In this document: positions 57,413 to 64,000 of the stretch, piece by piece
How positions within the stretch are numbered: the first letter of the stretch is position 1
Layout of the letters: each line of letters begins with the position of its first letter
From: QHWT01 sp963755695
GTDB taxonomy: Bacteria > Acidobacteriota > Vicinamibacteria > Vicinamibacterales > 2-12-FULL-66-21
Direction: 5' to 3'
Length of the DNA stretch: 64,000 bases
NCBI GenBank assembly: GCA_963755695.1
Contig: CAVWLB010000010.1
Location: 2,418,001 to 2,482,000, forward strand
Notes under the pieces: model-generated
The model's database searches: none
What the model was told of the DNA's origin: nothing
What the model saw: only the letters and a program-made list of their open reading frames with translations
Translations under genes and position numbers: made by a program

Positions 57413-58928
57413 GGCGCATCGCTCCAGCGCCAGCGCCAGGATCGCGTCCTGCGTCGCCTCGCCGCGCGTCGAGCGTCGCCGCGAATGCGTGCCGGCGTGC
57501 ATCACCGCGATGCGATCGCTCATGCCGAGAATCTCGGGCAGCTCCGACGAGATCATCATGATCGCGAGGCCGCGCTCGGCCAGCGTCCTGCATCAGCGCG
57601 TGGATCTCCGCCTTCGAGCCGACGTCCACGCCCTGCGTCGGCTCGTCGAGGATCAGGACCGCGGGCTTGGTCGACAGCCAGCGCGCCAGCGCGACCTTCT
57701 GCTGGTTGCCGCCCGACAGCGAGCCCGACCTCGGCGCGTCGACCGAGGGCGTCTTGATGCGCAGCCGCTCGACGATAGCGCTGCGCGCGACGCGCGCTCC
57801 GCTGCCGCGGTCGATCAGGCCGCGCGCGAGCGACGCCGCAGGTTCGCCAGGCTCGTGTTCGCCGCGACCGACATCTCGAGCACGACGCCGTGCTGGCGGC
57901 GATCCTCCGGCACGTAGCCGATGCCAGGCGCGATCGCCTCGGACGGCGAGCTGATGCGCACGGTTGCGCCATCGACCAGATCTCGCCGGCGTCCGCCGGC
58001 GTCAGCCCGAAGAGCGTCTCCGCCAGCTCGGTCCGCCCCGAGCCGACCAGGCCGGCCAGCCCGAGAATCTCGCCGCGGCGCACGCTCAGCGACACGTCGT
58101 GAATGCCAGCTCGCCAGATGTCGACAGCCCGCGTACCTCCAGCGCGATCGTCGCCGAGCGTCACCTCGCGCTTCGGGAAGACCGTCGACAGCTCGCGGCC
58201 GACCATCAGCCGAATCAGCTCGGGACGATCGATTGCGTTGCTGCGCGCGTGTGCCGACGCGTCTCGCCGTCGCGCAGCACGGTGATGCGATCGGCGATCG
58301 CGAACACTTCCTCGAGGCGGTGCGAGATGTAGATGATGCCGACGCCCTGCTCCGCGCAGCCGGGCGATGACCCCGAACAGGCGCTCCACCTCGCGTTCGG
58401 TCAGCGACGCCGTCGGCTCGTCCATGATCACGACGCTTGCGTCGGCGCCGATCGCCTTGGCGATCTCGACGATCTGCTGCTCGGGCATGCTGAGCGTGTC
58501 GACCAGTCCGCTCCGGATCGATTCGCGCGCCGACGCGGTCGAGCAGTTCGCGCGCGCGGCGCCGGCGCGCTTCCAGTCGACGCGCCGCCAGACGCTCGGC
58601 GACTCGAGCGCCAGCGCGATGTTCTCGGCGACCGTCAGGTGCGGAAAGAGCGCCGGCTGCTGGTAGATGGCGGCGATGCCCAGCGCGCGCGCCGCGTGCG
58701 GGTCCATGTGCGGTGACGTGCCGCCCGGCGACCTCGAGCGATCCGGCGTCGGCGGCTACGGCGCCGGTGATGATCTTGATGAGCGTCGATTTGCCCGCGC
58801 CGTTCTCGCCGACCAGCGCGTGCACCTCGCCCGGCGCGCAGATCGAACGACACCCCCTTCAGGGCGCGAACACCGGCGTAGGCCTTCGTCATGCCATCGG
58901 CGCGGAGAAGAAGCGGCGGGGTCTGCAT
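57413..58928 (-). CDS. rhaT: Sugar ABC transporter ATPase with two nucleotide-binding domains, rhamnose type (frameshifts)
   Basis: About 500 residues. Domain 1 starts [20 protein letters not shown] and has Walker A in [18 protein letters not shown], the signature [20 protein letters not shown] and Walker [14 protein letters not shown]. Domain 2 has [20 protein letters not shown] and a signature region LSGGNQQK split by shifts. Late residues [20 protein letters not shown] are typical of MglA/RbsA/RhaT proteins. It heads the minus-strand operon. About ten shifts are present, and the exact stop near 57413 is not resolvable. Confidence 0.85.
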
Positions 58929-58939
58929 CGCTCGTCGAG

Positions 58940-59060
58940 CGGAAGGCTACTACACGAATTGGTGAGTTGGGGATTTGGGGATTTGGGCAGGTTGCCGCGG
59001 TACAAGTCCTTTGTAGGGCGCCTCTTCAGAAGCGCCCGGACCGTTCAGCTCGGCTTCTAA
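58940..59060. repeat. Octanucleotide run and GC-rich palindrome
   Basis: GAATTGGT, GAGTTGGG, GATTTGGG and GATTTGGG lie at about 58956-58987. They are followed near 59010-59031 by the imperfect palindrome GGGCGCCTCTTCAGAAGCGCCC. The latter resembles the element at 38165. This fills the first part of the 390-base gap upstream of the rhamnose operon and the TauE gene. Confidence 0.55.
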
Positions 59061-59103
59061 CCGGTTTTGGAATGGGTGGCATGCGGTACACGCATGGCCC
59101 TCC

Positions 59104-59229
59104 ATGATAGGGTTTTCGAATCGTTATGCGGAGTTCACCAATGATGTGTTGCTGCGGCATGGCATCGACCCGGTGTCGATGCATCTGTATGTTGCCGGCG
59201 CCGCGCAGGTGAGAGCCGCTCCAGCCTAG
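59104..59229 (+). CDS. Possible 41-codon open frame of unknown origin
   Basis: ATG to TAG, encoding a peptide with RYAEFTNDVLLRHGIDPVSM in its centre. It is the only reasonable open frame in the gap, and its base composition is less GC-rich than its neighbours, as in a remnant of something transferred. It has no ribosome site, no signal peptide and no family I recognise. It may be noise or the tail of a lost gene. Confidence 0.2.
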   Translation: MIGFSNRYAEFTNDVLLRHGIDPVSMHLYVAGAAQVRAAPA

Positions 59230-59320
59230 TTCCTTCCGACTTTCTCCTCCGCGTCGCCCGGCCTTCAATGCAGGACGTCCGATGGCGCACGCGCTCGCCG
59301 CGTGCCGAGGAGAAAGCCCG

Positions 59321-60196
59321 GTGCAGACTTCACACTCGCCCGAACTGATCGTCATCACGCTGGTCGCCGCCATCGTCAACGGCGCGCTCGGGTACGGCTT
59401 TTCCTCGATCACGGTTCCGCTCGCGCTGCTTTTCCTGGCCAATCGGGTTCTCAACCCGGCGCTGGTGCTAGTCGAGGTCGGACTGAATGCCTACGTACTG
59501 TGGGTAAATCGTGAGGCGCTGTCAGCGGTTCGTGCGCGGGTCACACCGATCGTCATCGGCCTGGTGCCAGGCGTCGTGCTCGGCACGCTCATCGTCGCTC
59601 AGATCCGGCCCGACTGGCTGAAGTTCGGCACGTTCGCGCTGTTGCTCCCGCTCATCCTGGTGCAGGCTGCCGGTTTCCGGCGGCCGATTCGTGCCGAGCG
59701 ATCGTTCGGTTATCCGTTTGGCGCCGGTCTGGGCACGCTGTACTCCGTGACGACGATCTCGGGTCCGCCGCTTGCGGTGCTGCTGAACAACCAGGGCCTC
59801 GCCAAGCGTGAGTTCCGTGCGGCGCTCGGCCTGATTCGCCTTGCCGAGTCTTCGTTCACCGCCGTGGCCTACTTATACGCCGGCCTTTACACGCGAGAGA
59901 GTCTGGCGCTCGCGCCGGTGATCCTGCCCAGCCTGCTCGTGGGTGTACCGCTCGGTGCCTGGCTGATCAGGCACCTCAATGCTGAAACATTCCGGCGCAT
60001 CTGTATGAGCTTCGACGCCTGGGTCGTCAGCTTCGGCCTGTCAACGCTGCTTCGCGCGTTGCAACTGGTCGACGGCCCCGAAGCCTACGCCGTAATGGTC
60101 GTCGTCATCGCGATTGACGCGGTGCTGCTCTATCGATTCTTTTCGTCCGCGCACCCGCCCGCTTTGACCGGCGTTCCGAAATCACTGCCGTCGTGA
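59321..60196 (+). CDS. TauE/SafE-type permease of the sulfate-assimilation operon
   Basis: A 291-residue membrane protein with about eight helices. VAAIVNGALGYGFSSITVPL is the first conserved repeat and GTLYSVTTISGPPLAVLLNN the second. The family moves sulfite or related anions. The neighbours cysD, cysN and cysH follow 12 bases downstream, so import of sulfate or export of sulfite is likely. GTG at 59321 is chosen because GAGGAGA lies seven bases upstream; ATG at 59282 would add 13 residues. Confidence 0.85.
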   Translation: MQTSHSPELIVITLVAAIVNGALGYGFSSITVPLALLFLANRVLNPALVLVEVGLNAYVLWVNREALSAVRARVTPIVIGLVPGVVLGTLIVAQIRPDWLKFGTFALLLPLILVQAAGFRRPIRAERSFGYPFGAGLGTLYSVTTISGPPLAVLLNNQGLAKREFRAALGLIRLAESSFTAVAYLYAGLYTRESLALAPVILPSLLVGVPLGAWLIRHLNAETFRRICMSFDAWVVSFGLSTLLRALQLVDGPEAYAVMVVVIAIDAVLLYRFFSSAHPPALTGVPKSLPS

Positions 60197-60208
60197 GGTT
60201 GATCCCGT

Positions 60209-61151
60209 ATGCATGGCACCTTCGTTGACGAACTTCCCGCCGCCACCTCTTTGCGCCTGGATCATCTGCGCGCGCTCGAGGCGGAGAGCATCCACATCAT
60301 TCGCGAGGTCGTCGCCGAGTTCGAGCGCCCGGTGATGCTCTACTCGATCGGGAAGGATTCATCGGTGCTCCTCCGCCTGGCGCAGAAGGCCTTCTATCCG
60401 GCGGCGATTCCATTCCCGCTGCTGCACATCGATACGACCTACAAGTTCCGCGAGATGATCGAGTTTCGCGATCGCTATGCCGCCGAGATCGGGGTCGCGC
60501 TTGATCGTCCACACCAACGACCAGGCGATCGCCGATGGCACGCAGCCGTTCGCCGTCGGGACCCAGCGCTGTTGCGGGCTGTTGAAGACCAAGGCTCTCC
60601 TCGACGCCCTCCAGAAGGGCAGCTTCGATGCGGCTTTTGGCGGAGCGCGGCGCGACGAGGAGCGCTCGCGGGCGAAGGAGCGGATCTTTTCGCTGCGTGA
60701 TGGCCGCGGGCAGTGGGATCCCAAGCGGCAGCGCCCCGAGCTGTGGCACCTGCTCAACAGCCGCATCCGTCCCGGCGAGAGCATTCGTGTCTTCCCGCTC
60801 TCGAACTGGACGGAGCTCGACGTCTGGCACTACATCGACGTGGAGCAGATTCCGGTCGTGCCGCTGTATTTCGCGAAGGAACGCGAGGTCATCGTCCGCG
60901 GGAATTCGATCATCGTGCCGGAGCAATCGTTCGTCCCGCTGCTGCCCGGCGAGCGCCTGCAACGCGTCAAGTGCCGCATGCGGTCGCTCGGCTGCTCTCC
61001 ATGCACTGGCGCGGTTCGATCGAACGCGGAGACGGTGCCTCAGATCATCGACGAGCTGGTCGCTGCCCGGCACTCGGAGCGCCAGCTTCGCGTCATCGAC
61101 CACGATCAGGACGGCTCGATGGAGTTGAAAAAACGCGAGGGCTACTTCTGA
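60209..61151 (+). CDS. cysD: Sulfate adenylyltransferase subunit 2 (one frameshift)
   Basis: About 313 residues. [20 protein letters not shown] is followed by the PP-loop [16 protein letters not shown], then [51 protein letters not shown] and the C-terminal [13 protein letters not shown]. It adenylylates sulfate to APS together with CysN. One extra base near 60498 (between EIGV and LIVHTND) breaks the frame. Its stop overlaps the cysN start (TGATG). Confidence 0.93.
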
Positions 61152-62452
61152 TGTCCGGCCTCCTGCGGATCTGCACGGCGGGAAGCGTCGATGATGGGAA
61201 GAGCACGTTGATTGGACGTCTGCTCTACGACTCGCGGGCGGTCTACGAGGATCAGGTTCACTCGGTGCGTGCGGCATCGAGAAACCGCTCCGCCGGGCCG
61301 ATCGACTTCTCGCTGTTCACCGACGGCCTGAAAGCGGAACGCGAACAGGGAATCACCATCGACGTCGCGTATCGCTACTTTGCGACCGCCCGCCGCAAGT
61401 TCATCCTCGCCGACACGCCTGGCCACGAGCAGTACACCCGGAACATGGCAACTGGCGCGTCGACTGCGGACCTGGCGATTCTGCTGGTCGATGCCCGGCA
61501 GGGCGTTCGGGAGCAGACCGAGCGTCACGCCCGCATCGCGCGGCTGCTCGGAATCTCGACCTTCGTGCTCGCGGTCAACAAGATGGATCTCGTCGATTTC
61601 GACCGCGAGGTTTTCGAACGGATCCATGACGAGTTCGCCGGTCTGGCGGGTGGCGCGGCGCTGCACGCAATCCCGATCAGCGCGCTCGACGGCGACAACG
61701 TCATCGTGCCGAGCGGGCGCACGCCGTGGTTCGATGGTCCGAGCCTGCTGCCCTATCTGGAGACCGTCGAGATCGATCGGGCGACCGTCAATTCGCCGTT
61801 CAGGCTCCCCGTACAGCTGGTCCTGCGGCCGACGCACGATTTTCGCGGCTACGCGGGACGAATCGCGTCAGGACGCATTCGGGCCGGCGACACCATCACG
61901 GTCTGGCCCTCGGGACACACGACACGAGTCGCGCGGATCGTGACCTGGGACGGCGATCTCGACGAGGCGTTCGCGCCAATGTCGGTGACGCTGGTGCTCG
62001 AAGACGAGCTCGACGTGAGTCGCGGCGATCTGTTCGCGCGAAGCCCGGTTCATGTCGGCCGGCGATTCTCGGCCAACGTCGTCTGGATGGATGAGCGGCC
62101 GCTGGATCCCGCGCGGCCCTATCTGCTCAAACACACGACCCGGACTGTCGCGGCGGAAGTCGATCGATCACTGACCCTGAACGACATCGGATCGATCACC
62201 GTCACCACCGCCACGCCACTCGTGTTCGACAGTTATGCCGACAACCGGACCACCGGAAGCTTCGTGCTGATCGATCCGTCAACCAATTTCACCGCCGGCG
62301 CCGGAATGGTGACCCAGGCGGTCCGCGAACGCGCCGCTTCGGGGCATGAAGCATCTGCCTCGGTGCGGCTTGCCCAGGCGGCGCGAGCGGCCGCTACTGA
62401 TGCCGAAGCCGCCGAAGCCGTGCGGCTGATGCTCGAGGAGATTCTGACGTGA
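61151..62452 (+). CDS. cysN: Sulfate adenylyltransferase subunit 1 (GTPase)
   Basis: A 433-residue EF-Tu-like GTPase. G1 is AGSVDDGKSTLIGRLL, G2 lies in EREQGITIDVAYRYF, G3 is ADTPGHEQYTRNM, and G4 is VNKMDLVDF. GTP hydrolysis drives APS formation by CysD. It is not fused to an APS kinase (CysC), fitting the downstream APS-type reductase. The sequence is clean. Confidence 0.95.
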   Translation: MSGLLRICTAGSVDDGKSTLIGRLLYDSRAVYEDQVHSVRAASRNRSAGPIDFSLFTDGLKAEREQGITIDVAYRYFATARRKFILADTPGHEQYTRNMATGASTADLAILLVDARQGVREQTERHARIARLLGISTFVLAVNKMDLVDFDREVFERIHDEFAGLAGGAALHAIPISALDGDNVIVPSGRTPWFDGPSLLPYLETVEIDRATVNSPFRLPVQLVLRPTHDFRGYAGRIASGRIRAGDTITVWPSGHTTRVARIVTWDGDLDEAFAPMSVTLVLEDELDVSRGDLFARSPVHVGRRFSANVVWMDERPLDPARPYLLKHTTRTVAAEVDRSLTLNDIGSITVTTATPLVFDSYADNRTTGSFVLIDPSTNFTAGAGMVTQAVRERAASGHEASASVRLAQAARAAATDAEAAEAVRLMLEEILT

Positions 62453-63081
62453 CCAAGACATCCACGCTCATCGCCGACGAGCTCGCGGCGGCCTCGGCCC
62501 CTTGCATCACATCGAGCTTCCAGGCCGAATGCGTCGTGCTCGTCCACCTGGTTCGAGAAATCCGGCCCGACGTTCCGGTGCTGTTCCTCGACACGGTCCA
62601 CCACTTCGAAGAGACCTACCACTATCGTGACGAGATCGCGCGGCGCTGGAAGCTGAATCTGGTGACCTTGCGGGCGGACGAACCTGCGCCAGGACTATGG
62701 CGTGAGGACACACACGCGTGCTGCGCGCGTCACAAGGTCGGGCCGCTGTTTGCCGCCCTGGCGGGATACGACGTGTGGTTTACCGGACTGCGCCGCGATC
62801 AGTCGCCGACGCGCGCGAACCTCGCGGAGGTCGAACCATTCACGCTGGGGGATGGCACGATCCTGCGCAAGGTGAGCCCGCTGGCGGCCTGGACGACCCA
62901 GGACGTGTGGGGCTATGCCAGGAAGCACGCCATTCCGCTGCTTCCCCTCTACGACGAAGGCTACACGAGCATCGGCTGCGAGCCGTGCACATCCCGCCCG
63001 CTGGATCCGAGCGATCCGCGATCGGGCCGATGGGGTGGCGCAAAGCGGGAGTGCGGCATCCACATTCAGCCGGTGAGATAA
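62449..63081 (+). CDS. cysH: Phosphoadenylyl/adenylyl-sulfate reductase, iron-sulfur type
   Basis: A 210-residue reductase. CITSSFQAECVVLVHLV is the PP-loop-like start, VLFLDTVHHFEETYHYRDEI the nucleotide region and WFTGLRRDQSPTRA the sulfate-binding part. CC (ACCARHK) and CxxC (GCEPCTSRP) are the paired cysteines that hold a 4Fe-4S cluster. This pattern marks the APS-reducing, bacterial assimilatory type. GTG at 62449 overlaps the cysN stop. With cysD and cysN the three complete sulfate to sulfite; no sulfite reductase is in the window. Confidence 0.92.
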   Translation: MTKTSTLIADELAAASAPCITSSFQAECVVLVHLVREIRPDVPVLFLDTVHHFEETYHYRDEIARRWKLNLVTLRADEPAPGLWREDTHACCARHKVGPLFAALAGYDVWFTGLRRDQSPTRANLAEVEPFTLGDGTILRKVSPLAAWTTQDVWGYARKHAIPLLPLYDEGYTSIGCEPCTSRPLDPSDPRSGRWGGAKRECGIHIQPVR

Positions 63082-63083
63082 AG

Positions 63084-63195
63084 GGCTTCAGGCTTCAGGC
63101 TTCAGGCTTCAGGCTTCAGGCTTCAGGCTTCAGGCTTCAGGCTTCAGGCTTCAGGCTTCAGGCTTCAGGCTTCAGGCTTCAGGCTTCAGGCTTCA
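63084..63195. repeat. Sixteen perfect tandem copies of GGCTTCA
   Basis: Exactly 16 identical 7-bp units follow the cysH stop. A short inverted arm (GCCTGAAGCCCGAAGCCCG) lies at about 63230-63248. It is the most regular array of the window and the likeliest to vary in copy number between strains. Confidence 0.92.
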
Positions 63196-63361
63196 GGCGG
63201 AAGTCCCGAGAACGAGCTGCGAGTCAGAAGCCTGAAGCCCGAAGCCCGCCCCTAGACCTCTGCCTTTTCGCACACTAAAACCCGCATTGCGCCTTGCAAA
63301 ACGTTGCGACATAATCCGCTTTCGTAAATTTTCTGTAGATTCGGGGGAAGCGAGTGCCATC
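63196..63361 (+). promoter_or_regulatory. AT-richer upstream region of the IclR/PBP regulator
   Basis: After the array and its inverted arm the sequence becomes locally AT-richer. It holds a TTGCAA...TTGCGACATAAT stretch near 63293-63315 and GTAAATTTTCTGTAGATT near 63326-63343. These are candidate promoter and operator elements, perhaps for autoregulation; I could not define a clean palindrome. Confidence 0.35.
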
Positions 63362-64000
63362 GTGAGTGACGCAGAAGCGAGACGTCCTGCGCGTGATCCG
63401 TATCTCGTGAAGTCGGTCGTGCACTCGTCGCAACTGCTCTCCGCGTTCCGATCGTCCGGCGAGGCACTGCCGCTTCGCGAGATCGCCGCGCGGAGCGGGC
63501 TGCCGAAGAGCATGACATTTCGGTTGCTGTACACGCTCGAGCGCTGCGGAATGATCGAGAAGGCGGGAGAGAACCTTTATCGGTCGCACTTGCGCCCGTT
63601 CAAGCAGCGCCCGTATCGGCTCGGCTACGCCGCGCAAGGCACCGACTACCAGTTCTCGAAGGACGTCTCCACCAGCCTGCAACGCGCCGCCGCCGCCCAG
63701 GGCATCGAGCTCATTTGCGTCGACAATCGCTACAACGCGAAGATCGCCCAGCGCAACGCCGACGTGCTGGTGCGCGAGAAGGTGGATCTGGTCATCGAGT
63801 TCCAGACCGACGATCACGTAGCCCCAATCGTCGCGGCAAAGTACCGCACCGCGGGCATTCCGCTCATCGCGCTCGAGGTGCCGCACCCGGGCGCCACCTA
63901 CTTCGGGGCGAACAATTACGAGGCGGGCCTGATCGGCGGCCGCCACCTCGGGCGGTGGGCCAAGCAGCAGCGCTGCACTGACGCCGACGAGATCGTCTTC
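63362..64000 (+). CDS. Regulator fusing IclR-like HTH to a LacI/periplasmic-binding-protein domain, N-terminal part
   Basis: The first 213 residues are seen; the gene runs off the right edge. Residues 15-75 form a winged helix like IclR: VVHSSQLLSAFRSSGEALPL, REIAARSGLPKSMTFRLL, YTLERCGMIEKAG. From about residue 85 a PBP type I sugar-binding fold begins: YRLGYAAQGTDYQFSKDV, VDLVIEFQTDDHVAPIVAAK, and IPLIALEVPHPGATYFGANN. IclR proteins normally carry a GAF-like domain and LacI proteins a different HTH, so the combination is uncommon. GTG at 63362 is the only reasonable start. It could control the next operon or the rhamnose importer. Confidence 0.75.
   Translation, partial: MSDAEARRPARDPYLVKSVVHSSQLLSAFRSSGEALPLREIAARSGLPKSMTFRLLYTLERCGMIEKAGENLYRSHLRPFKQRPYRLGYAAQGTDYQFSKDVSTSLQRAAAAQGIELICVDNRYNAKIAQRNADVLVREKVDLVIEFQTDDHVAPIVAAKYRTAGIPLIALEVPHPGATYFGANNYEAGLIGGRHLGRWAKQQRCTDADEIVF

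Noticed and set aside
59180..59320. A SAM or other riboswitch before the sulfate-assimilation operon
   Set aside because: I could not fold a recognisable conserved core; the region shows only the small open frame and a ribosome site.
63084..63195. Possible CRISPR array
   Set aside because: The units are 7 bp, directly tandem with no spacers, and no cas gene is present.

Overview
The window is 64 kb of GC-rich, gene-dense bacterial chromosome. It most resembles an Acidobacteriota genome, probably Vicinamibacteria. That placement is inferred from gene content, not from a phylogenetic marker: an Oar-like TonB receptor with an N-terminal carboxypeptidase-regulatory domain, a PadR regulator followed by an ADOP-type MacB-like permease, a MoxR/DUF58/BatA/DUF4175/DUF4159 block, a DUF1080-cytochrome-quinoprotein operon and IorAB-type molybdenum hydroxylases. 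I see no rRNA, tRNA, CRISPR array, phage or intact insertion sequence.

Layout. 0-2 kb (minus): quinoprotein dehydrogenase (cut by the window edge), diheme cytochrome c and a DUF1080 hydrolase. 2.2-8.1 kb (plus): GDSL esterase, aldehyde dehydrogenase and a TonB-dependent receptor. 8.3-15 kb: two response regulators, a Tat-exported metallo-beta-lactamase-fold hydrolase, a VOC dioxygenase, GTP-type PEP carboxykinase, a GT39-like membrane glycosyltransferase and a small AraC regulator. 15.1-22.2 kb: a zinc-ribbon protein, a lasso-B2-like transglutaminase-fold protein, a YbdK-type carboxylate-amine ligase, an ATP-grasp protein, a circularly permuted ATP-grasp protein, an M29-like aminopeptidase and two divergent serine esterases. 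This looks like an uncharacterised peptide or amide-forming pathway. 22.3-25.1 kb: zinc ribbon, response regulator, TauE/SafE-type permease and a YCF48/BNR-like beta-propeller.

25.2-38.1 kb (minus): the MoxR-centred block, made of VWA/glutamine-amidotransferase-like protein, caspase/C13-like protein without a catalytic cysteine, DUF4159, MoxR, DUF58, BatA/VWA, DUF4175 with a collagen-like Gly-Gln-Gln tract, and a secreted protein. 38.3-46.2 kb: IorAB molybdenum hydroxylase, M19 dipeptidase, PadR, ADOP permease and a broken uridine kinase. 46.2-53 kb: dUTPase overlapping a nucleoside 2-deoxyribosyltransferase/DNPH1-like gene, RND pump with adaptor, and a NIPSNAP protein. 53-58.9 kb (minus): L-rhamnose isomerase with a complete rhamnose-type ABC importer. 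59.3-63.1 kb (plus): TauE/SafE permease with cysD, cysN and cysH. 63.4 kb to the end: a regulator fusing an IclR-like HTH to a LacI/periplasmic-binding-protein domain, cut by the window edge.

Three features cut across the whole window. First, at least eleven intergenic arrays are built from 7-bp units, often arranged as two inverted arms; a second family has 8-bp units. Second, at least ten genes carry a -10-like TANNNT hexamer only 5-7 bases before the start codon, which suggests leaderless transcription. Third, single-base frameshifts crowd into certain GC-extreme stretches (about 3.1-8.1, 26-32.7, 34-36, 42.5-46 and 55-58.9 kb) while the genes between are clean. Conserved motifs continue across each shift, so these are most likely assembly errors; gene ends in those stretches are approximate.
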